NCBI RefSeq assembly: GCF_001570985.1
Contig: NZ_BCSS01000005.1
Location: 49,778 to 113,777 of the forward strand
Direction: 5' to 3'
Length of the DNA stretch: 64,000 nucleotides
Origin: Janibacter limosus NBRC 16128
Lineage (GTDB): Bacteria > Actinomycetota > Actinomycetes > Actinomycetales > Dermatophilaceae
The notes below the pieces were generated by a model. It was not told the origin of the DNA, did no database searches, and worked only from the letters and a program-made list of their open reading frames with translations. Shown here piece by piece: positions 44,924 through 53,919 of this stretch (positions are counted from its first letter, which is position 1; every line of letters starts with the position of its first letter). A program made the translations under genes and the position numbers.

Positions 44924-46143
44924 CAGATCATCCAGTCGGGCTGGTGCGGGTCGCTGATGTGGCCGCGCTCGCGCAGCAGGGTCACCACTTGGTCTCTTGC
45001 CTCCTCGACGGACATCGCCGAGGTGTCCAGGTTGAGCTCAGCATCATGGGGGGCCTCGTACGGGGCGCTGACGCCCGTGAAGTCCGTGATCTCGCCGGCC
45101 TGCGCCTTGGCGTACAACCCCTTGCGATCGCGCCGGGCGCACTCGTTCACCGGGGTGCTCACGTGGACAAGGACGAAGTCACCGCCACGATCGGCGGTCA
45201 TCGCCCGCACGGCCTGACGAGTGGAGTCGTATGGCGCGATGGGGGAGCAGATGGCGATTCCGCCGTGGTACGCGATCTCGGCTGCGACCCACCCGATGCG
45301 CCGAATGTTGGTCTCGCGGTCCTGCGGGGAGAAACTCAAGCCGGCCGAGAGGTGTCGCCGGACGATATCGCCGTCGAGGATGGACACCGGGCGTCCGTCC
45401 TCCTCGAGGATGGTCTCGCGCACGGCCCGAGCCACCGTGGATTTGCCGGACCCGGAGAGACCGGTGAAGAACAGGACCAGGCCACCGGACCCGCCCGTGC
45501 CCTGCATGGTCTGCGTGCCGGGGAGGCTGGTGGTGTGCTCGTCGAGCCAAGCGACGGCGCCGGGTGCGTATGCCGAGACGACCTCGTCCTGCAGCTCGGG
45601 GTCGGCGGCCGCGATGCGCGGGTCCAAGGGGGCGGCGACGACGCGAGCGTCCGGCAGACCCTTGGCCACCTCGATGCTGCGCCGCAGCAACTTCACCCCA
45701 CGGGTGTAAGGCGACATCGTCGGCCCGCACAGCACGAGCAGGAGCACGGGGCGACCGGCGCGGATGGCGCGGATCTCGGCTACGTCCTTGCGCAAAAGTC
45801 GGCGGTCGACGACGACCGTGAGGGCGTCATCACTCACCGATGACCGCACCTGGGCGGGGGAGAGGTAGAGCCGCTCGTAAGGCCGGGGCGAGGGACTGCC
45901 GAGCCACTCCGGCAGACCGTGGGCGCCCCCTTCGGTGATCTGGTCCGCGGCGAAGCGGGCGATCGGGACACCCTCCGGATCGACGATCTCGAGGCCGTCC
46001 ACCTTGGCGGCAGCAACGGACGCGGGGTCGAGGGTCACGGCAGCGCGGCCGGGGATCGTGGCCATCACCCGCAGCCGCTCGAGAGCGTCGAGCTGGTCGA
46101 AGGGCGGGCAGAGCTGGTGCGGGCGGGTGGCGGGTCCAGTCAC
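44923..46143 (-). CDS. cysC: Adenylyl-sulfate kinase CysC with long N-terminal domain
   Basis: 406 residues. The kinase domain is C-terminal: P-loop FFTGLSGSGKSTVA (about 226-239), then LDGDIVRRHLSAGLSFS, then the APS-kinase segment KGLYAKAQAGEITDFTGV. The first 215 residues resemble the PUA-like part of ATP sulfurylase (GVPIARFAADQITEGG, YERLYLSPAQVR). No HxGH or QxRN catalytic motif is seen, so this part is probably regulatory. It makes PAPS from APS. It is divergent from cysD. Confidence 0.9.
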   Translation of the reverse strand: MTGPATRPHQLCPPFDQLDALERLRVMATIPGRAAVTLDPASVAAAKVDGLEIVDPEGVPIARFAADQITEGGAHGLPEWLGSPSPRPYERLYLSPAQVRSSVSDDALTVVVDRRLLRKDVAEIRAIRAGRPVLLLVLCGPTMSPYTRGVKLLRRSIEVAKGLPDARVVAAPLDPRIAAADPELQDEVVSAYAPGAVAWLDEHTTSLPGTQTMQGTGGSGGLVLFFTGLSGSGKSTVARAVRETILEEDGRPVSILDGDIVRRHLSAGLSFSPQDRETNIRRIGWVAAEIAYHGGIAICSPIAPYDSTRQAVRAMTADRGGDFVLVHVSTPVNECARRDRKGLYAKAQAGEITDFTGVSAPYEAPHDAELNLDTSAMSVEEARDQVVTLLRERGHISDPHQPDWMI

Positions 46144-46154
46144 GCTGGCATTGT

Positions 46155-46256
46155 GACAGGTTCAGGCGGGGTCTCGGACACCTTGACGGTGTCCCAACTC
46201 CCGCACAGCGTCCGCGTGCACGGTGCGGACGGGTTAGGGTGAGCCGCGAACCTGTC
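46155..46256. promoter_or_regulatory. Divergent cysC/cysD control region with nested inverted repeats
   Basis: The 9-bp arms GACAGGTTC (46155-46163) and GAACCTGTC (46248-46256) sit symmetrically 11 and 20 bp from the two start codons. Inside lie GGACACC-TTGAC-GGTGTCC (46176-46194) and GTCCGC/GCGGAC (46210-46230). The layout suggests an operator array for both operons. No known regulator site is recognised. Confidence 0.5.
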
Positions 46257-46276
46257 CCCCCGCCGTGAGAGAGACG

Positions 46277-47188
46277 ATGTCCACGCATGCCGACTACCGG
46301 CTGAGCCAGTTGGACCAGCTGGAAGCCGAATCCATCCACATCTTCCGCGAGGTCGCGGCCGAGTTCGAAAAGCCGGTGCTGATGTTCTCCGGCGGCAAAG
46401 ACTCGATCGTGATGCTGCGCCTAGCCGAGAAGGCCTTCTACCCAGCCAAGATCCCCTTCCCTGTGCTGCAGGTCGACACGGGTTATGACTTCCCCGAGGT
46501 ACTCGCCACGCGCGACTCTTGGGTCGAGCGGCTTGGGCTGAAGCTGCACGTGGCCTCCGTCGAGCAGGCGATCAAGGACGGCGTGGTCGTCGACGACGGC
46601 AAGACCCCCCGTAACCGGCTCCAGATCGGCACGCTGCTCAACGCCATCGAGACTCAGGGGTACACCGCCGCCTTCGGTGGCGGGCGCCGTGATGAAGAAA
46701 AGGCGCGCGCCAAGGAACGTGTTTTCTCCCACCGCGACGAGTTCGGCCAGTGGGACCCCAAGATGCAGCGGCCTGAGTTGTGGTCGCTGTACAACGGGCG
46801 CCTGCACGATGGTGAGCACATGCGCGTCTTCCCCCTGAGCAACTGGACCGAGCTGGACATCTGGGATTACATCGGTCGGGAGGGTATCGAGATCCCGACG
46901 ATCTACTTCGCCCACCAGCGCAGGGTCTTTGAGCGGGGAGGAATGCTCTTCACGGAGAGCGAGTACAACCCGTGCCGCGAAGGTGAGACCGTCACGGAGC
47001 GTCAGGTTCGCTTCCGCACCGTCGGTGACCTGACGCTCACCGGCTGCCTGGAGTCCGGGGCCAACACCGTGGATAGGATCATCGACGAGGTCGCGGCCTC
47101 GCGAGTCACCGAGCGCGGCGCGACCCGAGGCGACGACAAGTTTTCCGAGGCTGCGATGGAAGATCGCAAGAAGCTGGGGTACTTCTGA
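46277..47188 (+). CDS. cysD: Sulfate adenylyltransferase subunit 2
   Basis: 303 residues from ATG 46277, preferred to GTG 46265. The PP-loop ATP pyrophosphatase motif is VLMFSGGKDSIVMLRLA near residue 38. CysD-specific segments are AFGGGRRDEEKARAKERVFS and GMLFTESEYNPCREGE. With CysN it makes APS from sulfate and ATP. Its stop shares a base with the cysN ATG (47188). Confidence 0.95.
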   Translation: MSTHADYRLSQLDQLEAESIHIFREVAAEFEKPVLMFSGGKDSIVMLRLAEKAFYPAKIPFPVLQVDTGYDFPEVLATRDSWVERLGLKLHVASVEQAIKDGVVVDDGKTPRNRLQIGTLLNAIETQGYTAAFGGGRRDEEKARAKERVFSHRDEFGQWDPKMQRPELWSLYNGRLHDGEHMRVFPLSNWTELDIWDYIGREGIEIPTIYFAHQRRVFERGGMLFTESEYNPCREGETVTERQVRFRTVGDLTLTGCLESGANTVDRIIDEVAASRVTERGATRGDDKFSEAAMEDRKKLGYF

Positions 47189-48444
47189 TGGAAGAGCGTC
47201 GTATGGATCTCCTGCGGTTCGCCACGGCCGGCTCGGTCGATGACGGCAAGTCGACCCTCATCGGCCGCTTGCTGCTCGACAGCAAGTCGATCTTTGAGGA
47301 CCAGTTTGAGTCGGTGGAGAGGACGAGCCAGGAAAAGGGCTACGACTACACCGACCTGGCTCTCCTGACGGATGGGTTGCGCTCAGAGCGTGAGCAGGGC
47401 ATCACTATCGACGTGGCGTACCGGTACTTCGCTACGCCGAAGCGCAAGTTCATCATCGCGGACACCCCTGGCCACGTGGAGTACACGCGCAACATGGTGA
47501 CGGGCGCGTCGACCGCGGATCTCGGACTCGTCCTAGTGGATGCACGTCAGGGCCTCACCGAGCAGTCTCGTCGGCACGCGGTGCTGCTCTCCCTGCTGCG
47601 GGTCCCGCACTTGGTGCTCGCGGTGAACAAGATGGACCTCGTCGACTTTTCCGAAGAGGTCTTCACCCGGATCAACGAAGAGTTCACCGCTTTCGCGACC
47701 AAGTTGAACATCCCTGACCTGACGGTCATCCCCATCTCGGCGCTGCAGGGCGACAACGTGGTCAACCGCAGCGACAACATGCCGTGGTATGAGGGCTCGA
47801 GCCTGCTGCACCACCTGGAGCACGTGCACATCGCTTCCGACCGCGCCTTGCGTGACGTGCGATTCCCCGTGCAGTACGTCATCCGGCCCAAGTCCGACGA
47901 GTTCCACGACTACCGTGGGTACGCGGGCCAGGTGGCTGGCGGGGTCCTCAAGCCGGGCGACGAGATAGTTGTCCTTCCGAGCGGGATGACGAGCACTATC
48001 AAGGCCATCGATCTCCATGACCAGCAACTGGACGAGGCGTATCCGCCCATGTCCGTGACCGTGCGCCTCTCGGATGACGTCGATGTCAGTCGTGGCGACA
48101 TGATTGCGCGCGTAAACAACCAGCCAGAGCCCGTCCAAGACATCGACGCGATGATTGCGTGGATGTCGACGAAGCCGCTGCGACCTAAGCAGAAGCTTGC
48201 GATCAAGCACACGACGAGGTCTGCGCGCGCATTGGTCAGGGACGTTAAGTATCGGTTAGACGTCAATTCGCTGCACCGCGACACCGATGCGGGCGAATTG
48301 CTCCTCAACGAGATCGGCCGTGTGCAGTTGCGCGTGACCCAGCCGCTGCTGGTCGACTCGTATGAGCAGAACCGAACGACAGGGTCTTTCGTTCTCATCG
48401 ACGAGGCGACCGGAGTCACCGTCGGTGCCGGGATGCTCAATTGA
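47188..48444 (+). CDS. cysN: Sulfate adenylyltransferase subunit 1 (GTPase)
   Basis: 418 residues, CysN alone with no fused APS kinase. Motifs are the P-loop AGSVDDGKSTLIGRLL, ERERGIT-type switch SEREQGITIDVAYRYF, DTPGHVEYTRNMVTGAS and NKMD. GTP hydrolysis drives APS formation. The stop overlaps the TTG start of the sugar aminotransferase gene by 4 bp (TTGA, 48441-48444), coupling sulfate activation to polysaccharide sugar synthesis. Confidence 0.95.
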   Translation: MEERRMDLLRFATAGSVDDGKSTLIGRLLLDSKSIFEDQFESVERTSQEKGYDYTDLALLTDGLRSEREQGITIDVAYRYFATPKRKFIIADTPGHVEYTRNMVTGASTADLGLVLVDARQGLTEQSRRHAVLLSLLRVPHLVLAVNKMDLVDFSEEVFTRINEEFTAFATKLNIPDLTVIPISALQGDNVVNRSDNMPWYEGSSLLHHLEHVHIASDRALRDVRFPVQYVIRPKSDEFHDYRGYAGQVAGGVLKPGDEIVVLPSGMTSTIKAIDLHDQQLDEAYPPMSVTVRLSDDVDVSRGDMIARVNNQPEPVQDIDAMIAWMSTKPLRPKQKLAIKHTTRSARALVRDVKYRLDVNSLHRDTDAGELLLNEIGRVQLRVTQPLLVDSYEQNRTTGSFVLIDEATGVTVGAGMLN

Positions 48445-49586
48445 CTGCCGCCGCATATATTCCCTTCTCGAAGCCTGACATTACTGAGCGGGAAGTCGCG
48501 GCCGTTAGCCGCGTCCTGCGGTCCGGTTGGCTAACTACCGGCGCCGAGGCAACATCTTTCGAGTCCGAATTCGCTCATTCCATCTCAATGTCTGACAAAG
48601 ATGTCTTGGCGGTGAATAGCGCCACAGCTGGCCTGCATTTGGCGGTCGAGGCGCTGGGGATCGGGCCTGGCGACGAAGTGATTTTACCGACCTGGACGTT
48701 CACTGCGACGGCTGAAGTGGTGGAATATGTCGGTGCCGATGTGGTCCTTTGCGATGTCGATTCGCGCACGCTCAATGTCAGCGCCGATAAAATAGAAGCG
48801 TGCATAACAGAGCGCACCCGAGCGATTATGGTAGTGCATTTTGCAGGCCTCTCGGCAGACATGGCCGATATCCATGCACTTGCCAAGCGTTACAAACTCC
48901 TCGTCATTGAAGATGCTGCGCACGCATTTCCGGCCAAGCACATAGATGGACGACCTGTGGGTGACTGTGGTCAGTCCGATGCCGTGGTCTTTAGCTTTTA
49001 TGCCAACAAGACGATGACTACAGGTGAAGGTGGAATGCTGGTCGTCAAAGATGCAGAAATAGCAAGGCGGGCAAGGATTATGAGACTGCACGGCATCGAT
49101 AGGGATGTTTTTGATCGATATCGTAGTAGCCGACCTTCATGGAAATATGATGTGGTCAGTGCGGGCTTTAAGTACAACCTTACTGACATGGCTGCGGCGT
49201 GCGGCCGAGTCCAGCTGGAACGAGCCCAGTCGATGAGAGACCGGCGGGGAGCCATCGCGCAGAGATATAGCAGGGAGATAAAAAGCGATTACGTATCGGG
49301 TCTCCAATTAAAGGATGAAGAGGTGGAGGGTAGTGCTTGGCATCTCTTCCCAGTGGTCGTCAATTCGGGTCGGCGAGACGAATTTATCAGCCATCTATCG
49401 TCGCTGGGGATTGGTGCGAGCGTCCACTTCATCCCGTTGCACTCTATGAGCCACTGGCGAAGGAGTTCCTCAGCCTTTCCGTCAGCAAATGCAAGGGCTG
49501 CTGAGATCGCTTCTATTCCTTTGTACTCAACGATGACCGACCACGAGGTGACCAGGGTGATTGAAGCGGTGAATGCGTTTGCATAA
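48441..49586 (+). CDS. DegT/DnrJ/EryC1/StrS-type PLP sugar aminotransferase
   Basis: 381 residues from TTG 48441. Motifs are SGWLTTGAEATSFESEFA, AVNSATAGLHLAVEALG, VIEDAAHAFPAKHIDG, and the PLP lysine in FSFYANKTMTTGEGGMLV. The C-terminal VHFIPLHSMSHW is typical. It transaminates a nucleotide-linked 4-keto sugar, plausibly the product of the WbpM/CapD-like dehydratase at 57663, as in bacillosamine-type pathways. The gene is distinctly more AT-rich than cysN. Confidence 0.9.
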   Translation: MTAAAYIPFSKPDITEREVAAVSRVLRSGWLTTGAEATSFESEFAHSISMSDKDVLAVNSATAGLHLAVEALGIGPGDEVILPTWTFTATAEVVEYVGADVVLCDVDSRTLNVSADKIEACITERTRAIMVVHFAGLSADMADIHALAKRYKLLVIEDAAHAFPAKHIDGRPVGDCGQSDAVVFSFYANKTMTTGEGGMLVVKDAEIARRARIMRLHGIDRDVFDRYRSSRPSWKYDVVSAGFKYNLTDMAAACGRVQLERAQSMRDRRGAIAQRYSREIKSDYVSGLQLKDEEVEGSAWHLFPVVVNSGRRDEFISHLSSLGIGASVHFIPLHSMSHWRRSSSAFPSANARAAEIASIPLYSTMTDHEVTRVIEAVNAFA

Positions 49587-50295
49587 CAGCGATGATCCGT
49601 TTCCCCGGTGGCTGGATCTTGCGCTAGTTGGGATCCTTGGCTGCTTGACCTTCCCGCTAGTACTTTTGGCGGCTGTCGCCATTCGAGCAATGTCAGGTAA
49701 GGACGTCCTATTTCGTCAACAGCGATTGGGGCGTAATGGGGCACCGTTTACCCTATTGAAGTTTCGAACCATGGAAGTCGCAGAATGCGCGGGGCAGGCT
49801 CTGCAAGTAACCTCTTCCGACGATATGCGAATCACAGCAGTTGGGCGGCTTCTCCGCGCTACTAAGGTAGATGAGCTGCCCCAGTTGTGGAACGTTGCTA
49901 GAGGAGACATGAGCGTCGTTGGTCCACGGCCAGAGGTCGCGAAGTATGCGGTTTATTGGACCGAGCAACAGCGGGCATCAATTTTGAGCGTTAAGCCTGG
50001 GATCACTGACCCCGTTGCCATCTTGTTCCGAAATGAGCAAGACCTTATCGCCCGGTCAGGTGGGGGAGAGGACTTCTATATCTCGACGATCCTGCCAGCG
50101 AAGGCTGCTATGTACGTTCAAGTGCAAGCCGAGCGCAGCGCGATGAAGGACGCGTGTGTAATTATCGCCACGGCTGGGAAATTAATAAATTTGCCCGTGG
50201 ACTCATGGGTGACGCGCGCCTACGGGCTCCTCAAGGTGGAAGCAATGGGACCGAACTGCGAAGATATTGACCGCAGAGGAGACACGGATCTTTAG
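49573..50295 (+). CDS. Undecaprenyl-phosphate sugar-1-phosphate transferase (PglC-like)
   Basis: 240 residues. One N-terminal membrane hairpin (LDLALVGILGCLTFPLVLLAAVAI) precedes the family signatures LFRQQRLGRNGAPFTLLKFR, KVDELPQLWNVARGDMSVVG and GPRPE. It places the first sugar phosphate on undecaprenyl phosphate to start repeat-unit assembly. The C-terminus is about 40 residues longer than PglC. It overlaps the aminotransferase gene by 14 bp and ends at the transposon scrap region. Confidence 0.9.
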   Translation: MRLHNSDDPFPRWLDLALVGILGCLTFPLVLLAAVAIRAMSGKDVLFRQQRLGRNGAPFTLLKFRTMEVAECAGQALQVTSSDDMRITAVGRLLRATKVDELPQLWNVARGDMSVVGPRPEVAKYAVYWTEQQRASILSVKPGITDPVAILFRNEQDLIARSGGGEDFYISTILPAKAAMYVQVQAERSAMKDACVIIATAGKLINLPVDSWVTRAYGLLKVEAMGPNCEDIDRRGDTDL

Positions 50296-50646
50296 CTTTA
50301 TCGATAGTAGGGTTTGACATATGCGTAGTAGGCCAGTGTGTGTGGCCTGTCACGATGTTCTTGGACAATGGCCCCTTCCAAAGTGAGGGATCTACCGAAT
50401 TGAGATCAGCAGTGACTGCATCACATAGACGGTTCAGCCCGGATCCGTAAGTTGTTGTGTGGCCCGGGAGCGTCGGGTGTGGCTGAGCCTTGATCGCCCT
50501 TGAGGTGGCTCCGGTGGAATGGCAGCCCAGCTCCTCCGGGGCGCCTTGGCTGCTGATTGAGATGTGCGTGCTGGTCGCGTTTACGGATCCGCCAGAGAGG
50601 AGTCCTTCGGGCCGACGATGAAGTCGAGTCACCGAAGGAGTTCGAG

Positions 50647-50700
50647 ATGGAAGCACCAGTAGTTCGAGGTTGGGCTGGCGTCGACGTCGGCAAGGGACAC
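50647..50700 (+). pseudogene. IS110-type transposase N-terminal fragment
   Basis: ATG 50647 opens MEAPVVRGWAGVDVGKGH, the start of IS110-type DEDD transposases with the catalytic Asp in VDVGKG. The usual HHWA continuation appears only after a frameshift, and no further similarity is seen. It is a dead stub. Confidence 0.6.
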
Positions 50701-50703
50701 ACA

Positions 50704-50772
50704 CTGGGCCATCAGCACCGCCAACTCGGCATCGGAACGTGCCGTACCGACATGTTCCAGCACCACGTCGCG
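50704..50772 (-). pseudogene. Transposase N-terminal fragment (IS1634-like)
   Basis: The minus strand reads RDVVLEHVGTARSDAELAVL, then MAQ. This resembles the conserved early segment of IS1634-type transposases (VEHIGSAHTDAELALL pattern). Only about 23 codons are recognisable. The assignment rests on this short match. Confidence 0.4.
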
Positions 50773-50826
50773 CCCAGCGCGACGCTCAGATCTGCACCTA
50801 CGTGCTCCCCGATCGCCCTGGAGATT

Positions 50827-50950
50827 TGCTAGCGGACATGCCAACCTCCTTGTAGGCGGACACGGACTTTCCTGCTGACGGACAGTTGATCTCCCTGTCC
50901 ATGGCTATGGGATCGGGCCGTGTCGGTCCCGACGTAAGCGACCCTCCGGG
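50827..50950 (+). mobile_element. IS21-type left end
   Basis: From TGCTAGCGGACATG the sequence repeats the short motif GCGGACA or GACGGACA at about 50832, 50858 and 50874, as in the multiple terminal repeats of IS21 elements. The IS110/IS1634 scraps stop abruptly here, marking the insertion point. No matching right end is found. Confidence 0.55.
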
Positions 50951-51001
50951 GATGTGCTCGAGGTCTTCTACCACCACGAGCGGGTTCCACCGGAGGGACG
51001 C

Positions 51002-52612
51002 ATGAAGAAGTCTGACAGGGAGATCATGGAAATTCTGGAGGCGTTCGACGCCACACAGAGCGCGCATTCGGCTGCAGGTCTGGCGGGGGTGGACCCCAAG
51101 ACGGTGCGTCGGTATGTCGCTGCCCGTGACGAGGGCCGCCCGGTCACGGGGCCGGGCCGTCGTCCGCGGATGCTGGATGAGCACATGGGCAAGATCGAGG
51201 AGTGGGTCGAGCGCGGCAACGGCAAGGTCCGCGCCGACGTGATCCACGGCCGACTGGTCGCGATGGGGTTCGCCGGGACCGAGCGGACTACCCGGCGGGC
51301 GGTCGCGCAGGTCAAGGCGGCGTGGCGGGCCGGGCACCGGCGTGCCTACCGGCCGTGGATCACCGAGCCGGGGTTGTGGCTCCAGTTCGACTGGGGCGAG
51401 GGCCCACGGGTGCCGGGCCCGGACGGGCGGCCGCGGCGAACGTGGCTGTTTTGCGCCTGGCTGGCATGGTCACGTTTCCGGGTGGTGATCCCGGTGTGGG
51501 ACCAGACGTTGCCGACGCTGACCGCGTGCCTGGACGCTGCGCTGCGTCGCCTGGGCGGGGTGCCCAGCTACATCTTGACCGACTACGCCAAGACGGTCAG
51601 CGTCGAGCACGTCGCGGGTGTGGCGGTGCGTCATCCGCAGATCGTGGCGGTCGCCCGCCACTACGGCAGTCAGGTGCACACGTGCGTGCCCTATGACCCG
51701 GAGTCCAAGGGCGGGACGGAGTCCACGGTCCGGTTGGCCAAGGCCGACGTGGTGCCCACCGAGGCGAATCTGCGCGCCGAGTATGCCTTCTTCGGCGAGC
51801 TGGAGGCGGCGTGTGAGGAGTTCATGACCAAGGTCAACACCCGGATCCACCGCGAGTCCGCGCGGATACCGGCCGAGGCACTGATCGACGAGCGTGCTCG
51901 GTTGCACGTGCTGCCGACCGCGCCGCACACGATGGCGCTGGGCGTCACCCGCAGCGTGGGCACCGATCAGACCGTGCGGTTCGGGTCGGTGCGCTACTCC
52001 ACCCCGCCGGGACTGGCCGAGGCGCAGGTGTGGGTGCGGGTCGCGGGGACCGAGCTGGTGATCGTCGCCGACCTGGACGCGCTGCCGCTCGTCCCGGACT
52101 GGGCCACCGATCGTCGTGGGCTGGTCGAGGTCGCCCGTCACCGGCTGTCGACGCCGGGCAACCCGCGCATCGACCTGTCGCACTACCCGGACCACCCGCA
52201 GCAGCCCGACGGGGCGCCCCGACCGCCGAAACCACGAGCCCGCAACACCGCGGAGGATGAGTTCTTCGCACTGGGGCAGGGCGCGAGCGACTGGCTGATC
52301 GAGGCCGCCGCGGCCGGGACGGTGCGCATCCGCGCGAAGATGGCCGATGCCGTGCAGCTGGCCGCCCTGCTCGGCCGCGAGGACGTGGACGCCGCGCTGG
52401 GCGTGGCAGCGGCCGCCGGCCGCTTGGGCGAGGCGACCTGGCCGCCATCGTCGACCACCGAGATCAAGTGGCACGAGTCAGGCCTGACGATCGAGTTCAC
52501 CGCGCTGGCCATCAGCCGCGAGATCCAAAACCGCACCGGACTGGCCATCCGCAACGTCCTGCGTCAGCTGCGGCCACTGCGCTCAGCCACCGTCGCGATC
52601 AACGGCTCCTAG
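51002..52612 (+). CDS. istA: IS21-family transposase IstA with chimeric C-terminus
   Basis: 536 residues from ATG 51002 (GGAGG 5-10 bp upstream). An HTH N-terminus (AAGLAGVDPKTVRRYVAARD) precedes a DDE core: D in LQFDWGEGP, D in YILTDYAKTV, E in PYDPESKGGTESTVRLAKAD. The normal IstA end (GDLAAIVDHRD) is out of frame from about 52440. The reading frame instead runs into EIKWHESGLTIEFTALAISR, which looks like another transposase's tail. istB is absent, so the element is probably immobile on its own. Confidence 0.82.
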   Translation: MKKSDREIMEILEAFDATQSAHSAAGLAGVDPKTVRRYVAARDEGRPVTGPGRRPRMLDEHMGKIEEWVERGNGKVRADVIHGRLVAMGFAGTERTTRRAVAQVKAAWRAGHRRAYRPWITEPGLWLQFDWGEGPRVPGPDGRPRRTWLFCAWLAWSRFRVVIPVWDQTLPTLTACLDAALRRLGGVPSYILTDYAKTVSVEHVAGVAVRHPQIVAVARHYGSQVHTCVPYDPESKGGTESTVRLAKADVVPTEANLRAEYAFFGELEAACEEFMTKVNTRIHRESARIPAEALIDERARLHVLPTAPHTMALGVTRSVGTDQTVRFGSVRYSTPPGLAEAQVWVRVAGTELVIVADLDALPLVPDWATDRRGLVEVARHRLSTPGNPRIDLSHYPDHPQQPDGAPRPPKPRARNTAEDEFFALGQGASDWLIEAAAAGTVRIRAKMADAVQLAALLGREDVDAALGVAAAAGRLGEATWPPSSTTEIKWHESGLTIEFTALAISREIQNRTGLAIRNVLRQLRPLRSATVAINGS

Positions 52613-52716
52613 CAGACCCCTCCCACCGCACGTTCCCAGCAGCAGCAGGCCATCCTCGACGCTATCCGCCACGGCAATGTCAGGCACTAGGCCGAATGGC
52701 CGAAGTCAGGCCAGAT

Positions 52717-53919
52717 TCAGGGTGAGATTGCTTCGGTTCCGGTCTGCACGCGTAAGCGACTGCTCGAGCGGTCTGCCCTCCACCAAGCAAGGCTCTGAAA
52801 TAGAGTCGACAACAAGAGCGCGTACAGCGCTCCGGCGAGACCAGCAACGAGGGCCCCTAGGAGGGGAACTACCGCTGCCACAACCGAAGTGGTCACTCGG
52901 ACTCGAAACAAGGCCCGAGGCGGGAGTAGCATTCTCCCGCGGTTCAGATAGATTTGCCAAAAGGCATTGAGAGCGACAACTAGGCTCGCAACAACCGCGT
53001 AGCTAGATACATTCACAAGAGTTGCTTCCGGGGGCGCGTATCTAGAAGCTGCCTTCAACCCCGCGACAACCAAGAGCGCTATGGACGAAAAAAGCGAAAT
53101 CTGCACAACGCCGCCCCAACGGCTGTGCAGCCTACTAACGGGAATCCGCCCTAGTTGGGACCGCATAGGTGTCACTACTGACCGCAAAGGCGCTGCAAGA
53201 TTGCCAACCGCTCGGTAGACTCCGAAGGAACTCACGCCCAAGATCGGCATCAGCATCAGAGGTCCGAGCGAGTTCGCTGAAATTCCCATTGCACTATCGA
53301 ACGCCATTGACCGAATTTCCAACTTCATGAGCTTGAACCAAAGCCCGCACGACGCTGCCCCCCAAAGCGCCCGAGTCCTCCAGAGAGCGTGCAGGAACAT
53401 GAGACCATAACTCGCCGCGGCCACAGCGCAGATCTTAGCGATGGTCAGCCCGAAAATGCTAGTGCCGATAAGGCCGAGCAAAATCACGAAAAAGCCAATC
53501 AAGTCACTCTTAAGCGCTGCTCCCACCATCTCGACTAGCATGATTCGCTGTGCATTCCATAAAACAAAAGTTGCAGGATATAAAGATATTGCCAGAATCG
53601 TGGGCCAAGGCGTTCCAGGACCAGACAGGATAAGCGAAAATAGACCTGCTGCGAAGCCGCCGAGGCAACTCAAGAATAGATAGACAAGACTAGCGGATGA
53701 GTAGTGCTTCTGTTGTAGGTCTCGCCCAGCTCTAAGAAAGGGGTCAATGCTCAAGGCGAATGCCAAGGCCGTGAAGATCGAACCGATCAGTGCGATAGCC
53801 GAAAAGACTCCAAAGAGTCCTGGTTTCAGCGCTACCAGGGCGACCAATTGGGGTGCAAGGAGATTCGCAGAGTTGGCAGCCACCGCAAAGATCGAAAACC
53901 TATTCAAGGCTTGAACCAT
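52717..53919 (-). CDS. Polysaccharide flippase (Wzx-like)
   Basis: About 400 residues with twelve or so hydrophobic segments. The start region is NRFSIFAVAANSANLLAPQLVALVAL when read as one helix pair. Only scattered charges lie between helices, typical of the MOP/Wzx fold. It should flip lipid-linked repeat units across the membrane. ATG 53917-53919 is preferred; GTG 53967 would enlarge the overlap with the sulfotransferase gene from 16 to 64 bp. First gene after the IS remnants and last of a seven-gene minus-strand run. Confidence 0.8.
   Translation of the reverse strand: MVQALNRFSIFAVAANSANLLAPQLVALVALKPGLFGVFSAIALIGSIFTALAFALSIDPFLRAGRDLQQKHYSSASLVYLFLSCLGGFAAGLFSLILSGPGTPWPTILAISLYPATFVLWNAQRIMLVEMVGAALKSDLIGFFVILLGLIGTSIFGLTIAKICAVAAASYGLMFLHALWRTRALWGAASCGLWFKLMKLEIRSMAFDSAMGISANSLGPLMLMPILGVSSFGVYRAVGNLAAPLRSVVTPMRSQLGRIPVSRLHSRWGGVVQISLFSSIALLVVAGLKAASRYAPPEATLVNVSSYAVVASLVVALNAFWQIYLNRGRMLLPPRALFRVRVTTSVVAAVVPLLGALVAGLAGALYALLLSTLFQSLAWWRADRSSSRLRVQTGTEAISP

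Larger units (their letters stand above)
50296..52716. mobile_element. Nested insertion-sequence remnants inside the polysaccharide locus
   Basis: The region holds pieces of at least three transposons. These are an IS110-type N-terminus (50647-50700), a minus-strand fragment resembling IS1634-type transposase (50704-50772), and an IS21 left end with istA but no istB. C-terminal scraps of another transposase follow to about 52685. 50296-50646 has no intact gene; it looks like IS flank sequence. The block separates the two polysaccharide gene groups. Confidence 0.75.

Noticed and set aside
43218..48444. Assimilatory sulfate reduction operon for cysteine
   Set aside because: Only the activation genes are present; no PAPS/APS reductase, sulfite reductase or ferredoxin gene is in the window.
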